A stretch of DNA of 37,932 bases from Entrophospora sp. SA101 (GCA_958430865.1 CAUDNR010000034.1:883-38814), one strand, 5' to 3'; shown: positions 21,042-34,302, counted from the stretch's first letter. A program made the numbers and translations. Notes: generated by a model from the letters alone, not told the origin.

Positions 21042-21914
21042 AAAACACAATCCTGAAATCATTTTTTTAAATTCTGAGGATTCCATTGATATCTCATCAA
21101 TATATAGGATTTTGAGTTAAAGACTGGTGATGTCTTTAGATGATTGCCACTATAGGACATTTTATTTAAATGATTGACCTAAAAAATCATTACAAAAATA
21201 AGTCACTTTTGACTAAGTGAAAAAAACATCAGGTTAATTAATAAGTAGAGGAAGAAATGTTTATTTATTTAATTCACTTGTAAAAATAATTGTATAAAAT
21301 AGCACAATTAGCACAAAATTTAGGAGACCTTTAGACCAAGCCAACTATACTAATTACAAATTTTATATCTCAATAAGGAATTTTGTGACATTAGAATTTC
21401 TATTTTCACAAGGGTTAACCATTAGAATTATTTTAATAAGGAAATGAATGTGAGAAAACAAATGAGTATGAGAGAGATAATGACATTAGATCATTGTTTT
21501 TACAAGGGTTAACAAGGAATTATTAAAGATATTAATATATATATACTACTATTTTTAGAATGTTAATCATATTGTTACCATAAACAAGACCTTTTCAATA
21601 TCTTACAAATTCCGTATTAATTCCATATTAATTCCATACCCTTCATTACAGTTTTAAAAAATGGAAAATTTTTAGAATGTACATAAAATACTGAAATTCT
21701 GTAATTTATTTTATATGTCTGTATAAAACATATGGAAATTCCATATTTTATTTTTTATAGGGTATTTTGCGTAACAAATATTGAAGGATTTATTATTCCA
21801 CAATGCTATTTATTTGCAAATTTCAATCATTTAAAAATTATATCAAATTTAATTACCAAATTTTTTGTTGAAAATTTTTAAAGATTTTGTTAATTTTTGT
21901 TTAGTATATTTAAA
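21042..21914. other. Upstream region of the hAT transposase ORF
   Basis: No gene. I searched for the CAGTGTTCGAA terminus of the hAT element on both strands and did not find it here. Short duplicated motifs (ATTCCATATTAATTCCATA) occur near 21615-21640. The element is therefore 5'-truncated, has a diverged 5' end, or the ORF lies in a rearranged context. Confidence 0.5.
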
Positions 21915-24044
21915 ATGTCAAATTCAGTTGATTTTTCTGGCAAAGCTTCCAATATTCCAATGCAAGTTCAGCCAATGGAAATTTTTGAAATATCTTCAGA
22001 TGAATCAATTAATAGTGATAAAACTGAGAGTTATGGAGATGAACAAAGATCACATAATAGAAAAACTATTGATCCTGAATGGATTAAATCATATCCATGG
22101 TTAAGAGTTGAAATTGTTAATGAAGAAACAACCCTATATTGTGAAATATGTAGAAATCAAAATGGGGAAACAAGATTTGCAAGAGGCACATCTAGTTTAA
22201 GATTATTAAGAATTAAAGAACACTTAAAAACCAAAGAACACAAAAAATCTGAAGAATTACTTGAAGCAGAACAATTTCAATCAATTCAATCAAATCAATT
22301 GAGCACATGTAAATTAACAATAATTTCATTGAATATTTATCCTGATTTATGTGATTTAATGTCACTACAAATCAAAAATCAAAAGGAGTTAGTAATCAGT
22401 GGTAAAAGCTCCAATTTAAAATCTGCTTCCATAAAAAAACCATCATCATCTAAATCAACTTATGGAAGCTATACCAATGATAAATCTGGTTTTGAGTTTT
22501 TAGAAAGCATAGTTTCTGTTATACAAAAGGAGCTTTTTGAAGAATTGAATTTATCTCCATATTGGAGTGTGTTGATTGATGAGACAAACTCTGTTGATAA
22601 TAGTAAATATCTAGCAATTGTAGGAAAATATATGATAGATAATATACCATATATGAGATATTTAGGAATGATTGATTTAGAATCTACCACTGCTGAAAAT
22701 ATTTTCAATCAAGTAAGATTATTTTGTGACAATAATGAAATATCTTCTCAAAAAATAATTCATTTTGGAAGTGATGGTGCATCTAATATGATTGGTTATA
22801 GAAGTGGTGTTGCTGCAAGGCTTAAAAAAATGAATCCATTCATGTCATCTAATCATTGTGTATCACATAGGCTTCATCTGGCTGGAAAAGATGCTTCAGA
22901 TGAAGTTTTATATTTTGAAAAATATGAAGGAATTTTAAGAAATCTTTATGTGTATTTTTCTAAATCACATAAAAGAAAAAATATTCTAGAATTGATGCAG
23001 GGTATTAATAATGAACCATCATTAGTAATATTAAACTTATGTGATACCAGATGGTTGTCTTTTTCCAACTCTGTGGGGAATTTATATAGAATAATGGATT
23101 CAGTGCTTGCAGCCCTCAATGAAGGAGTTGAAGAAGGTGATATACAAGCTGAATCATTATACAACCAGATAGATGAAGATTTTATTTTAGCAACAATGTA
23201 CTTTGCTGATTTAACAGATATTCTAAAAAAATTAATCAATATATTTCAATTGGATTTTTTATCATTCTCTCAATTTAAAACAGAACTTGATATTGCAATT
23301 GGTAAAATAGAGTGTGAATTTATTGGTAATGAAGATTTTCCACCTAAAAATGGTTTAATCTTCAAGAATTATTTAAATCAAAATCAACATGATCCTCCAC
23401 TATTTGTAAAAGAATATTCAATTGCAATAATTAATGCTATTAAAAAAAGATTTCCACAATCTGAATTATATGGCTCATTTAGCATTTTTGATCCAAAAGA
23501 AATTCCAGATGATGATAACCAACTAGACTTATATGGAAATAAAGAAATAGAATTTCTTGGTAAATTTTATGGAGAAATTAAAATCATAGATGGAGATGAA
23601 TTCCAAGAAATTATTCATAAAGATACACTTAATGAAGAATGGCCTTTAGTAAAAAATTTTTTCCGTTGTAATAAACTCACAGAAACAGGTTTTATTAATT
23701 TCTGGAAAAATATTTTTGATTCAAATGAGGATTTTTCATTTAATTATCCAAATATAGCTCTTCTAGTTAAAATAGCACTTATTATTCCTCTTTCAAATGC
23801 TAATGTTGAAAGAATATTTTCTCAAACAAAATTAATTAAGGATAAAATAAGAAACAAAATGAATATTAGCACATTAAATAAACATTTAATTATTAAATTA
23901 AATGGACCTGATATTGAGGATTTTAATTTTGAGAATGCATATGAACATTGGATAAATAAAAAAAGTAGAAGAAATTTTTTTAGAAGTAATTTTTGTAATT
24001 TAAAAAAAATAAATCGGAAAAAAATTTTTTTTTTAATTGGATAA
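21915..24044 (+). CDS. hAT-family transposase with BED-type zinc finger (ZNF862/C17orf113-like), intact ORF
   Basis: A single exon, 709 aa; the start is the first ATG (MSNSVDF), since the reading frame upstream of it has no ATG. Residues 55-110 hold a BED-like finger (YPWL, C76-x2-C79, H103-x5-H109). The hAT catalytic core is complete: first Asp at D222 (SVLIDETNS), second Asp at D287 (HFGSDGASN), the C315-x2-H318 pair (NHCVSH), the conserved W380 in DTRW, and Glu at about E632 (SNANVERIFS) inside the C-terminal dimerisation domain. The region around 125-150 looks shortened relative to what I expect of the family, possibly a small internal deletion. The last ninety or so codons lie in the inverted-repeat arm and reappear in the short element at 13843. 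It could still be active as an enzyme although only one terminus is seen. Confidence 0.9.
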   Translation: MSNSVDFSGKASNIPMQVQPMEIFEISSDESINSDKTESYGDEQRSHNRKTIDPEWIKSYPWLRVEIVNEETTLYCEICRNQNGETRFARGTSSLRLLRIKEHLKTKEHKKSEELLEAEQFQSIQSNQLSTCKLTIISLNIYPDLCDLMSLQIKNQKELVISGKSSNLKSASIKKPSSSKSTYGSYTNDKSGFEFLESIVSVIQKELFEELNLSPYWSVLIDETNSVDNSKYLAIVGKYMIDNIPYMRYLGMIDLESTTAENIFNQVRLFCDNNEISSQKIIHFGSDGASNMIGYRSGVAARLKKMNPFMSSNHCVSHRLHLAGKDASDEVLYFEKYEGILRNLYVYFSKSHKRKNILELMQGINNEPSLVILNLCDTRWLSFSNSVGNLYRIMDSVLAALNEGVEEGDIQAESLYNQIDEDFILATMYFADLTDILKKLINIFQLDFLSFSQFKTELDIAIGKIECEFIGNEDFPPKNGLIFKNYLNQNQHDPPLFVKEYSIAIINAIKKRFPQSELYGSFSIFDPKEIPDDDNQLDLYGNKEIEFLGKFYGEIKIIDGDEFQEIIHKDTLNEEWPLVKNFFRCNKLTETGFINFWKNIFDSNEDFSFNYPNIALLVKIALIIPLSNANVERIFSQTKLIKDKIRNKMNISTLNKHLIIKLNGPDIEDFNFENAYEHWINKKSRRNFFRSNFCNLKKINRKKIFFLIG

Positions 24045-24072
24045 TTTGGATGTGCGCAAAAAAATTCTTGCA

Positions 24073-24091
24073 GATCGAATTTCGAACACTG
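24073..24091. repeat. hAT 3' terminal inverted repeat (right copy)
   Basis: GATCGAATTTCGAACACTG, the outer terminus of the hAT element, 29 bp after the transposase stop codon. It equals the left terminus at 13843-13861 in reverse complement. The flank TTTGTCAATC follows. Confidence 0.85.
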
Positions 24092-24429
24092 TTTGTCAAT
24101 CAACCAATATCGAATACCCCATTAAATTTTGTATATAGGTTTTTCCAAAATTCCGGTCAAAAAATTAGGAATTTCCTGTAATATATAGGAAGTATTAACT
24201 CCTTTTTGGGAGTTATTTATTTTCATAAATAATTGATATTTTTAATGATAATAGTTATTCATATCGTCTAAACTCTTCATCTTTGTTAAATTACTTTATT
24301 TTTTAATAGTTTGCCTTGGGGATAAAGATACATAGATGATAATAATATTTAGAAATAAAGAGAGAAAAATAATAATCGATGATATTATATTTTTATCTAT
24401 AATATGAATAATAATTTACAAAATAATAA

Positions 24430-24473
<44 letters not shown>

Positions 24474-24493
24474 GTATTAAAATTAAAAAAATT

Positions 24494-25832
24494 TTAGTTT
24501 TTTTGTGGTGGGTAACCTGATCCTAAATTATTTTGTGGTGGGTAACCTGATCCTAAAATATTTTGCGGTGGATATGCATAGTTTGGAACACTAACACTTG
24601 GAGTAGGAGTAGGAATAGGAATAGGAAACGATACAGATAATGATGGATCATTTGAAGGTGGTAGTGAAGAAACTAAAGGATATCCACCACCAAAATTATT
24701 ATTTGATGGAGGATAACCTTGTTGAATAGGTGGTGGCGGAAAAAAGCTTGCTGAATTTTGTTGTGGTGACATTAATGGGTTAATTGGTGGATAAATATTT
24801 TGAGGTGGATAGGCTGTTGAGTTTGCGATTTGAGCATATTGACCACTATTGTTGTTATTGATTGGAGGAATACTATTTAATTGACCACTATTGTTGTTAT
24901 TGATTGGAGGAATGCTATTGAATTGACCACTATTATTGACTGAAAGTGGAGGTGGATATTGGTTACTGTTGTTGGCATTGATTGGAGGTGGATATTGGTT
25001 ACTGTTGTTGGTATTGATTGGAGGTGGATATTGGTTATTATTGTTGATTGGAAGTGGATATTGGTTACTGTTGTTGGCATTTATTGGAGGAATAAATTGG
25101 TTACTATTGTTGGTATTTACTGGAGGTGGATATGCATTTGGGGGTACAAAAGCAGCTGGCGCTGACGTGGTAGAAGCAACAGCAGCAGGAGCAATAAAAG
25201 AAGCAGGTGGCGGCGATGAAACAGGCGATTCAGATTTTGGTCTTGAGGGTAGTTTTTTTCGTTGTAGAGGAATCCCTGCTCCACCTACTGCATAAAATGT
25301 CATTTCAAGAAAAACTTCTCCTGCATATTTACTACCATATTTAAGTTCATGCCATTCTAATCATTAACAATAAATTAATTAATTAATTAATTGTTTAACA
25401 AAAAGTAAATGCCTGCGAATGACAATTTTAATAGTTACCATCCCATTCACCCTTGGTTAAAACTTCATTTAGATCAATAGTTCTATCACCAATAAGTTGA
25501 GGATCTCTTTTATCTTCATTATAAACTTTAACTATCATCTTTTTATGAGATGACGTTTCAAGAATATCAAAACGCACTTCTTTATCCCAGATTGGATGCT
25601 GACCTCCTCTTTTATCTGCAGGAATTCTTTCTTCCTTGTCGCTTATACGAAATGTAGCATAAGGATCTCCTTTACCAAACACTTCACGAGCTGCTAAATT
25701 CCTCTATTTTTACAAGAATACAAAGATAATAAATAAAAATAGAATTCTATATTTTTTTATCATAATTATAACAAAACCTACAGCTTTTAAAGCTACAACC
25801 ACAAGCGTTCCTATTTTTTTAGTACTAGTCAT
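24494..25832 (-). CDS. C2-domain/proline-rich protein, Inn1/Fic1-like (right copy)
   Basis: Minus-strand exons are 25782-25832, 25439-25703 and 24494-25356, encoding the same 392 aa as the left copy. The tandem 36-bp coding repeats have the same number and order. The stop lies about 400 bp from the hAT 3' terminus, so this is the gene nearest the arm's inner edge. Confidence 0.81.
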
Positions 25833-26041
25833 CTTTGAATGGTTTTTTATTTTTTAAGATATAAAAGAATTGAAAATTTTTTTTTATAAATATGTTCAAC
25901 AAATTCTCACACATACAAAAAAAGCAAAATCAGGGGCTCAAATTTTAGAAATATATAGTAAGTGATTGTTTACAATAGAACATGTGAGACATTGGATCAT
26001 TTGGAATCATTTGGCATATGCAAAACAAAGCGAACATTATG

Positions 26042-26556
26042 TCACAGGAAATTACAGGGATCAAATTGCACAAGTTTCTTCTTTTCACTTTGAGTTTTGA
26101 CTTTGGTTTCATCCAATTTGTTTTGTTTCAGCCTGGGCAGCATTGGATTTTTCTTTTCACAAGACTTTGAATAATGTTTTGTTGTCAGGTTTTGTTTTTC
26201 TAATTCTTTAATATTAACTTGATTTTGTAGCTTTTTTAATTTTTGGGGTTATTTTCCTTATTATCACTTAATATTAAATATTTTATTCATTATATAAATG
26301 TCTTTTATCTCCAAGCTTAATTACCATCTCTAATTGGCTTATGTATTTGTTCTTCCCCTCAATTAATAAAATACTCATAATATTCCTTATCTTTTTTCTG
26401 GCGTTGCAGATTTTATTTTGGGTTTCCTCTTTCTTTGCTCTTCACTTGACTTTAGTATTCAATGATTCTTTTAAAATTTTAAATTTCCTGGTTTAAAATT
26501 ATTGTCTCATTTTTTTTTTTTAAGTCGTTCATTCTCTGTTCTTGTTCACGGTCTAT
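26042..26556 (-). pseudogene. Coiled-coil protein relic (right copy)
   Basis: Right-arm copy of the relic at 11378-11892. Confidence 0.33.
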
Positions 26557-27044
26557 CTGCTTGTAAATTATCAATTAAATGCTAATTGAATTTTTTTTAG
26601 AATACGTCACACCAAAAACATCGGCTAAGCTAAAAACGTTCTTCATAAATTTGCATGCATGGTTAGTATTATTGAACCAATTTCATTAGAAAAATCTTTG
26701 AAATTAGCCGGAAATCATTAAAATTAAGAATAAACGAGCAAAATTTGAAGTAATAATGATTATATAGATTATTAATAAATTGTTCAGGCATCCATTGATT
26801 CCAAAGTGTATATTTGATTGAATCATTGATACAAAGGCTTGGAAACTTATACTTACGTTGATGATTCAACATTGTTATGTAAACTGTATATATGAACCAA
26901 TATATATATACCGTATTGTCTGGAATATAAGCAACACAATTCTAACATGTTAGTCAACAAAACTGTAGGTGGTGCTTATACTCGAGACATTTTGTTCGCG
27001 TTACATTATGTTTTCTTATCATTTGTTCATTTTCCCCCACAGCA

Positions 27045-27344
27045 ATGCCAAAAGTCAAACATTCTTCACATTCTGTTGCTGAAAAGCTCCAAGTTTTACA
27101 ATATGCAATCAATATGGTTTAATACCAGCTGGGTGTCATTTTACTATCGATCCTTCAATGATTTCTCGTTGGCAAAAAAAAAAAGAGGAAGAACTCGATT
27201 TAGTAAAAGAAAAAAAAAAGAAGACGAATTGGTAATAATTTAGGAAGAAAAGCAAAATATCTTGAGGCTGTAGCTGACTTAAAGGCATGCATTGTTGAAT
27301 TAGAAGGGGAAGAGTCCAGTGATTCTAGAAAAACACTTCTCTAA
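27045..27344 (+). pseudogene. Pogo/Tigger-like transposase N-terminal HTH relic (right copy)
   Basis: Right-arm copy of the relic at 10590-10889, identical frame breaks, plus strand. Confidence 0.58.
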
Positions 27345-27674
27345 GAATTTAGATGTTGGATCCACAATTCTCATAGATATGAATAACTGTAAATAGTAAA
27401 AAATAAGATGACATACTCTTTATTTTCCTAAAGCCTGCGCCAATCCATCCCCAAAAAATTCACTTTAATAACCATAAAGTGAGTATCTTTATTGGCAGTT
27501 GTTCTTCGTTTCGGTTAGCGATTAAATAGTCAAGCGACATCCCTATTTCAATCAGTTGAAATTGGAGTTGTTTTGAAATAAAGTTCAGAATACGCAGAAA
27601 GATACTGATATGATACTCTTTGACTTTTTGAATATTATGATTTCAACTAAAGATGGCATCTCAATTAATTACGA

Positions 27675-28263
27675 CTAGTCTGCAACTAATTGAGGTTCTC
27701 TCTCATCTTTAACTTTAGCCAAGCACATGTCAATAATGATCCCCTGCAGGATTTTTACATGAAGACATTTCATGAAGATCAGTGAAAAAAGGAACTTTTA
27801 ACCACCTGATCCAAGGCCCTATACACTTCCGACAGATTGTTTAGGATACGATCGAGTTCCTTTGGTACTTCGTTCCAAGATTTATCACCTTCAAATTGAA
27901 ATTTGTCAGCTCCCCTTGATTGGGTGGAGTCAACATTGAAAAGCGCATTATACTGACATTTGCAGAAGACAGATAGTGCATAGAGCATGTCATTATATGA
28001 TTTTGTATTTAAAGAGCCTATATAAAAAAGGGCAACAAAATTTCAACTTAGCATCTCAAGTAATCGGAATAAGTCCAAAAGGCGGATGGCTTTCTGAACC
28101 TCTTCAATTTCTTTCTCTGCCAAATTTTTGGGAAAGTTTATGAATTTTTTCATTGGCCCATGAACTTTTTGTGTTTAGTCAAAAAATTACGAATTTGATC
28201 AATCATATGCTTTTTTTCAGTCATTGTGATATTAGGGATAGCCTTGAAAAAGGATATCACCGC
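27675..28263 (-). pseudogene. Multi-segment coding relic, unknown alpha-helical protein (right copy)
   Basis: Right-arm copy of the relic at 9671-10259, with the same breaks. It could be a living gene with odd introns; transcript data would decide. Confidence 0.38.
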
Positions 28264-28525
28264 ATTGCAATTTTTTGTCCTTTCACTTTGCCTGTAGTAT
28301 GCCCTTACCTCAAGAAAATTTTTATTAAAAATAAATCTTAAAATAAGTTATTAAAACTTTCTTTTATATTATATTTCTACGATAATAATATATAGGATAA
28401 GTTAAAGATTTACCAATCATTATGATATTGAGATGTTTAAAATTTATTATTATAAACCAAAAAAAAAAAAAGATGTCAACTCAACAACGGTCGAAGGTTG
28501 ATGAATTGTAGAACTTGGAATAAGA

Positions 28526-28835
28526 TTATGAATTTATTGATTCATTAATTTTATTTCTTCTCAAACTTTTGTGATAAATAGAAAGAGCTACACAACCATC
28601 ACGACCTGATAACATCTCATCACCACTGCTATAAATCTAGCTTGATTAGTTTTGTTTTTGAATTTAAATCATTAAATTTAATAAAAACTCTGTTCTCATT
28701 ATAATCAAGCTCAATATTAAGAACATATACAATTAGTCGATCTGTTGAATCAATTAATCTATGTTTGATGGTTATTTTATTAATATTAAGGTCAGTTTTA
28801 TTGGGAAAGGGTACATATATTCGAATATTCGAATG
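28526..28835 (-). pseudogene. Frameshifted coding relic, unknown protein (right copy)
   Basis: Right-arm copy of the relic at 9099-9408 with the identical frameshift. Confidence 0.34.
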
Positions 28836-29006
28836 TTATTATTATGGGTCTTACTCATAGATAATTTTCTCATATTCCCCATGGTAATAGACAGAGTTGA
28901 AGATCCAGCCTTTTTTGACCAGAGGATATTTTTAAATTCTTTAAACGGTCAATGCGATGATGACTATATATAATATAATTGATGATGCAACTATAATTAA
29001 TGATAA

Positions 29007-29204
29007 AAATACTTCAAAGTTAGCTTTGATGAAGATGACGAATTAAAATACTGCCCAAAACACCCATGTGCTATAATTTTTTATGGTAATGATATTGATT
29101 TAGAACTTGAAAATCATTTCCAAATTGTTTAAGTTTCAATATATCAGAATGACCACCAAAATGTTAGTGTAAATGATGAATTTGGTAAAGAAGAATTACC
29201 GCAG
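29007..29204 (+). pseudogene. Coding relic with in-frame stop (right copy)
   Basis: Right-arm copy of the relic at 8730-8927. It carries the same TAA and the same donor site at 29205, so the gene was dead before duplication. Confidence 0.39.
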
Positions 29205-30243
29205 GTAAGGATTCTACTGAACCAAATATTGATCTATATAACATAAATACCGACAAGGAATGATGCCATTTTAAAGCAACCATTTTAGCAAACTACATCA
29301 ATTTATCTACAGAGAATTTTCGTCGTGTAATTTATAGAATCATTCTCAATTTTATCCCAGTATAAATATTTTTAATGAATTCCTTTTTCAAATGTTGCAA
29401 AAATTTAATTAAAATAAATAATTGAAATTTATCATTTAAACATGTTCGTGATGATTGAATTAGAAGATGATGATTTGAGACACATTTTATTTTTTAAAAT
29501 ATTAGCATTTTAGATAAATTAATATAAACTATATATTATTATTATTTATTATCAATTATTATTCAAAATTCTGGTAAACCGGTTTTTAACCGGAAAATAA
29601 ATATTAAACCCTGCCTGCATACAGGACCCCGGGCAATCATATTCCTTAAATGGTTAGAACTCAACTCAAAAACCTTTGAATTTTAATTTTTAAGATTATC
29701 TTTCCATTTAAGGCAATAAAAAGTGGGTTTCTAATAGCTTTGCATGAACCTTGTTGATCGCCAATTATAAAGGGAAAAAGGCTTTAATTTTATCATATAT
29801 ATCTTGAAGAGCAAAAATGATACAAAATAAAATCATAATAGACCAAGCTTATCTAGCAATAATATAAATTTAACACAAAAACGCGATTTCGATTTTTTCG
29901 ACAATAATGCTGATGAGGATATCAATGTCAAGGAAAATATTAAAGTAGATTATAATATTAATAAGATAATGATGATTGTGAAGTAGAATATAATACTTGT
30001 TAATTTGAGTTTTAATATTGGACGTGCAAATATTTCAAAATTAATTCATTAGAGTTAGTCATGAATTGATACATTATTATTATTCATATGTTCGCATTGA
30101 AATTGATTATTTAAATGATTGTAATGTGGTAAATTATATGCACATGTTACTCCTAAAGGAGTTATGTATTATTTTCGTAAATAAAACTTAATAATGGGCA
30201 GGTTAAAAAAAAATTTGTTGTTCTGATCGTAAATTTATAAAAA

Positions 30244-30396
30244 TTACGAAATTGTCTGGAAGTTTCTGGGGTCCCGTTCCAAGTGCCTGTTTCTTTTGTT
30301 GCTAAATTTAGACCCATGGGGTTGTGAAACAATGTCTAATAAAAGTTTTAATTCATAAAATGTAAAAACTTTTTTGCTAAAATACCAGCGCTGCAT
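30244..30396 (-). pseudogene. Short ORF, possible Myb/trihelix-like fragment (right copy)
   Basis: Right-arm copy of the 50-codon frame at 7538-7690. Confidence 0.24.
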
Positions 30397-31035
30397 CAAT
30401 ACCCACTACACTGACAACACAACACCAAAACAAATGGAAACGATACATCTCATAACGCTTATTTATTATCTCCAACAAGGGATAATAATTTTGAACCATA
30501 TTTTTAAATAAATATGGTTTGTAGGGGCTAAATATGAGTACCTAGTTGCGTACACGCACGAGCGAAAGCCACGGTCTTATCAGCTGATGATACGATTTAG
30601 TTGTTAGGTAATTAGACCGTCGAATTTTATTTATTTTATTTAATAAATTGTCTAAAATCATATGGTATTGGAATAAACATTGGACGTTGGGACAACATGA
30701 AAAGCAGACAAGAATTATTAATATGGGATCCTTGAATACTGACTGATTGGATACTGGGTAAGGATGTTAGACAATTTGTTAATTTGACATCCAAGATGTT
30801 AATTCTGCATCCTAATTTTAGAAACCACTATACTGTATATATTCTTCACTATTTATTTTGTTAATAAAAATTATGATACGCATGGTTCAAGTATCGTAAT
30901 ACTTGGTATAAATATCATTTGATTGTAAATGGTACAATAGTGGTAATAAAAGCTTTAAGATCATCACCCGAAGAAAAAAATTGTAGCTACACCACAAATC
31001 CAACCAACCAAATTTCGGAAACATTCAACTAAAAC

Positions 31036-31315
31036 TAGTGGAATTTTTAACCATACACTTAATAATTCCAAGTTATTAATTAGTTATTAACCATTTATTA
31101 ACTATTTCATTCTGAGCAAGAGTTATTAACCCAAAGAAAACCTATATACAGACGAGTCTTTCCTAATTTGGAAGCTCTATTGTTATTTTGCAAAAATTTA
31201 TTGTCCATAAAAGTTCTTCAGGTTTGTGTTTTTTAACACTTAAAAAGTCACTAATAGAGTTATTAACTACTTAATAACTTGATCATTTTAAAGATAATTT
31301 TTATGCCCATCACTA
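31036..31315. mobile_element. 280-bp hAT-type MITE (right copy)
   Basis: Right-arm counterpart of the element at 6619-6898, with the same 8-bp flanking duplication (AC TAAAAC on the plus strand here, at 31028-31035 and 31316-31323). The insertion therefore predates the arm duplication. Confidence 0.79.
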
Positions 31316-31370
31316 ACTAAAACCACACTCCAATGTTGTCGAAGATGAGGATACACCAGTAGTTTTACAA

Positions 31371-31818
31371 TTAATTTACTTTTGTTATGCACACACTTTC
31401 TTTTAACATGTGTTCATCTAATAATGATAAATCTTCTAAAAGACTATTATTGTTGTCATAAAATGGATTATATTGTTGTAGAAAGGAAGGAAGGATCATA
31501 TAACTTTCAGCATCTAAAATTTTGTTGATGATGGTTTTTTGGGCCAGATTTAGTGTCATCAGTAGATCTTTTTCTTAACGCAGGTTTGTTGTTGTTGACA
31601 GAAGGACATTGCTTTTAGATTCCATCATTGAAGTTTTCTTTGTTGATAGACGCATTAATGGATGATGATGACTTTACAAGTGTTAGATTCTTGGAAATTG
31701 ATGTTAATGCAGTTTGACTTCTAACGCTGACGACGCCATCCTCTTCTTCTCTCAAATAAGGTATATCAGAGTTTTTGGTGAAGTACTGTGCTGTTGAATT
31801 GGACGTTATTGTTATCAA
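31371..31818 (-). pseudogene. Decayed coding relic, unknown protein (right copy)
   Basis: Right-arm copy of the relic at 6116-6563, with the same frame breaks. A real gene with unrecognised short introns is possible but less likely. Confidence 0.28.
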
Positions 31819-34302
31819 TAGTTATATATATGTGTGTTGGAGCTCTTTTGAATTGTCTCATCATAATTTTTTCATATCTTCCAAATAACTTTTGATATCT
31901 CAACACGATTAATAATTTCCACCAAATGTTCAGAATTCATTGACCACCATCAATTGATGAATTTTCTTTATTTGTTAGTATGGAAACATCATACCCGACA
32001 ATTAGTCACATGACAACTTTTGACTTTTGTTTTGTTTGCTTAAATGGTTGCGATGGGGTTTTGTAGTCGATATGTTGCTCTAATTAATGGATAATTTAAA
32101 TTTTGATTAACAAGGTTAATAGATCAGTCAATTCTTGTTTGATTTATAAATACAAATATTATAATGTTCCTAGTTTTACTTCCCCATTCAATCTGCCAAG
32201 AAAGTAACAAAGCCAACATAAGTAAACAGTGATAAGGTAATGATAATTAAGGTTAAATAAAATAAACACTAGTTAGTAAATAAATAACGCTCAATTAATC
32301 AATTGATCAATTATCCGGAGAAAAGAACAAACCAACGCCAAACAATCAAGAAGTATCTTTCCTTATCGCTTTAACTATTGATCACAAGGTCTTAATATAG
32401 AAATTTCATTATCGTTCTTTAATTTATTTTAACTTGCCAATTTTTATATATATTATTATAATTTACCAAAGAAATCAAAGAAGAAAGTTTAAAAATGAAT
32501 ACAAAAAAAAAATTCTTAGTCGATCTTATTCCTTTTAAAAGAATCCTATTTTCAATAGATAGATGGTATAAAGAAAGAACCAGTCGATGAGTGATTTTTT
32601 AATGGAGTGATAATATATAAATTTAAAATTTTATTTATTATAGATTCATTTCAATTTTAATGAACGGATAAATGATTAAATAAATAACAAAGATAGCCAA
32701 ACCGAGCTAAATTGTATTTTTTCCCCTCGGTTTCCTTTAAAATTCTCGAAAAAGTTTTATTCATAATCTTTATATATCATTATTATTATAATAATCCAAA
32801 TAGGTTTAATTGTGAGATTTTCTTCTTCTATTCATTTTCCTAATATTAATTTATTGTTTTTACTATCTTTTAAAAAAAAATTTTTTTAAAATTTAAAAAT
32901 CGTAAAAATTTAATTTTCAAATTCTCGTAAGTGATTATAAATATATGCAGTGCAAAGATATATAGTTAATATGTTTAAAATGTCTTTACTGATTTTTACT
33001 TTTTATAAATTTTTATAATATATACATATATATATAATTAAATTTTTGGCATATAATAACAACCAAATTATCAATTTATATGTCGTGTTTTTTATTTCTC
33101 AATTGATCGACATTTATTACATTGTTTTATGAAGATCTTTTTATACTATATTATATAAGGATTTATTTGGTAAGCATTTTTGAATTTAAACTGCATACGT
33201 ATTATATAATATAATATATATTAATAGAATAAATACGTGTTGTTTTTTAAAATGAAATTTTTCATATAAAATAGACGAAGGTTGAATTTTTTTTGAATTT
33301 TGGTCTTGAACTTTTTTAAATAAAAATCTTTAAAAAACAATAATAATAATAATAATACGCGTTTTTTAACAAAAACAATACATTACATTATATTATTATA
33401 TTATATATATATATATATTGATTTCCAATTTTAGAGATTTTTATGTTTTTCAAAAAAAATTAGAAGATTAGTGCTACAAACAAATAAAAAATAACTGTTT
33501 ATTTATATGTGCCAATATATGATATTAAGATATTAACTAATCATCTCGAAAAAAGATTGCAAGATTGTTCAACGATCATCATCTTTTTTTTTTAAATTTT
33601 TTTTAATTCTCTCTTCTTTATTTATTACACACACTACTCAACATACTATATATATAATATTATATATAAATATTTTATAAATATTTTTATGAATAATATA
33701 TTTTTTGTTATCTTCATTCCTTTCCTCAATTTATTTATTCCTTCGCTTCACTTTCTTCTCTTTCTTTACTTTCTTTTTTTCTAAGCAATAATATTAATTA
33801 TTATTGTTATACTCGAACTTAACTGCAAAACAATTTTTTTGCTCAAAATATTTAAATATTTCAAATACACAAAACACAACATATATAATATATATGTGTA
33901 CACAAATCAAAAATTTATAGCAAAAATTTTTTTTTTAATTTTCTAACTTCACTTTTCTTATTTTCCTACAAAAAATTATCAAAAAAAAGGAAGGAAAATA
34001 ACATATTCTATAATCAAAAATTTTTTACATCAGGTAAATTTTTTATATAAATATATATGTTTGTATGTGGAAAAAATTTTCTCACACACAACATATTATA
34101 TATACGATTGATAATTCCCACGTATTTACCTAATACTAATATTATTGAATTAATCTTTCGCGTGTTGGATAATAGTAATATAGTCTTTTTTTGGTTTCAT
34201 TATATAACGCGTTTCGCTTCATTGTAAAATAATAATATATCTATCTTAACAATTATTATTGGTATTACCAACTAAAAAAGAAGAGGAAATAAAAAATTAA
34301 TT

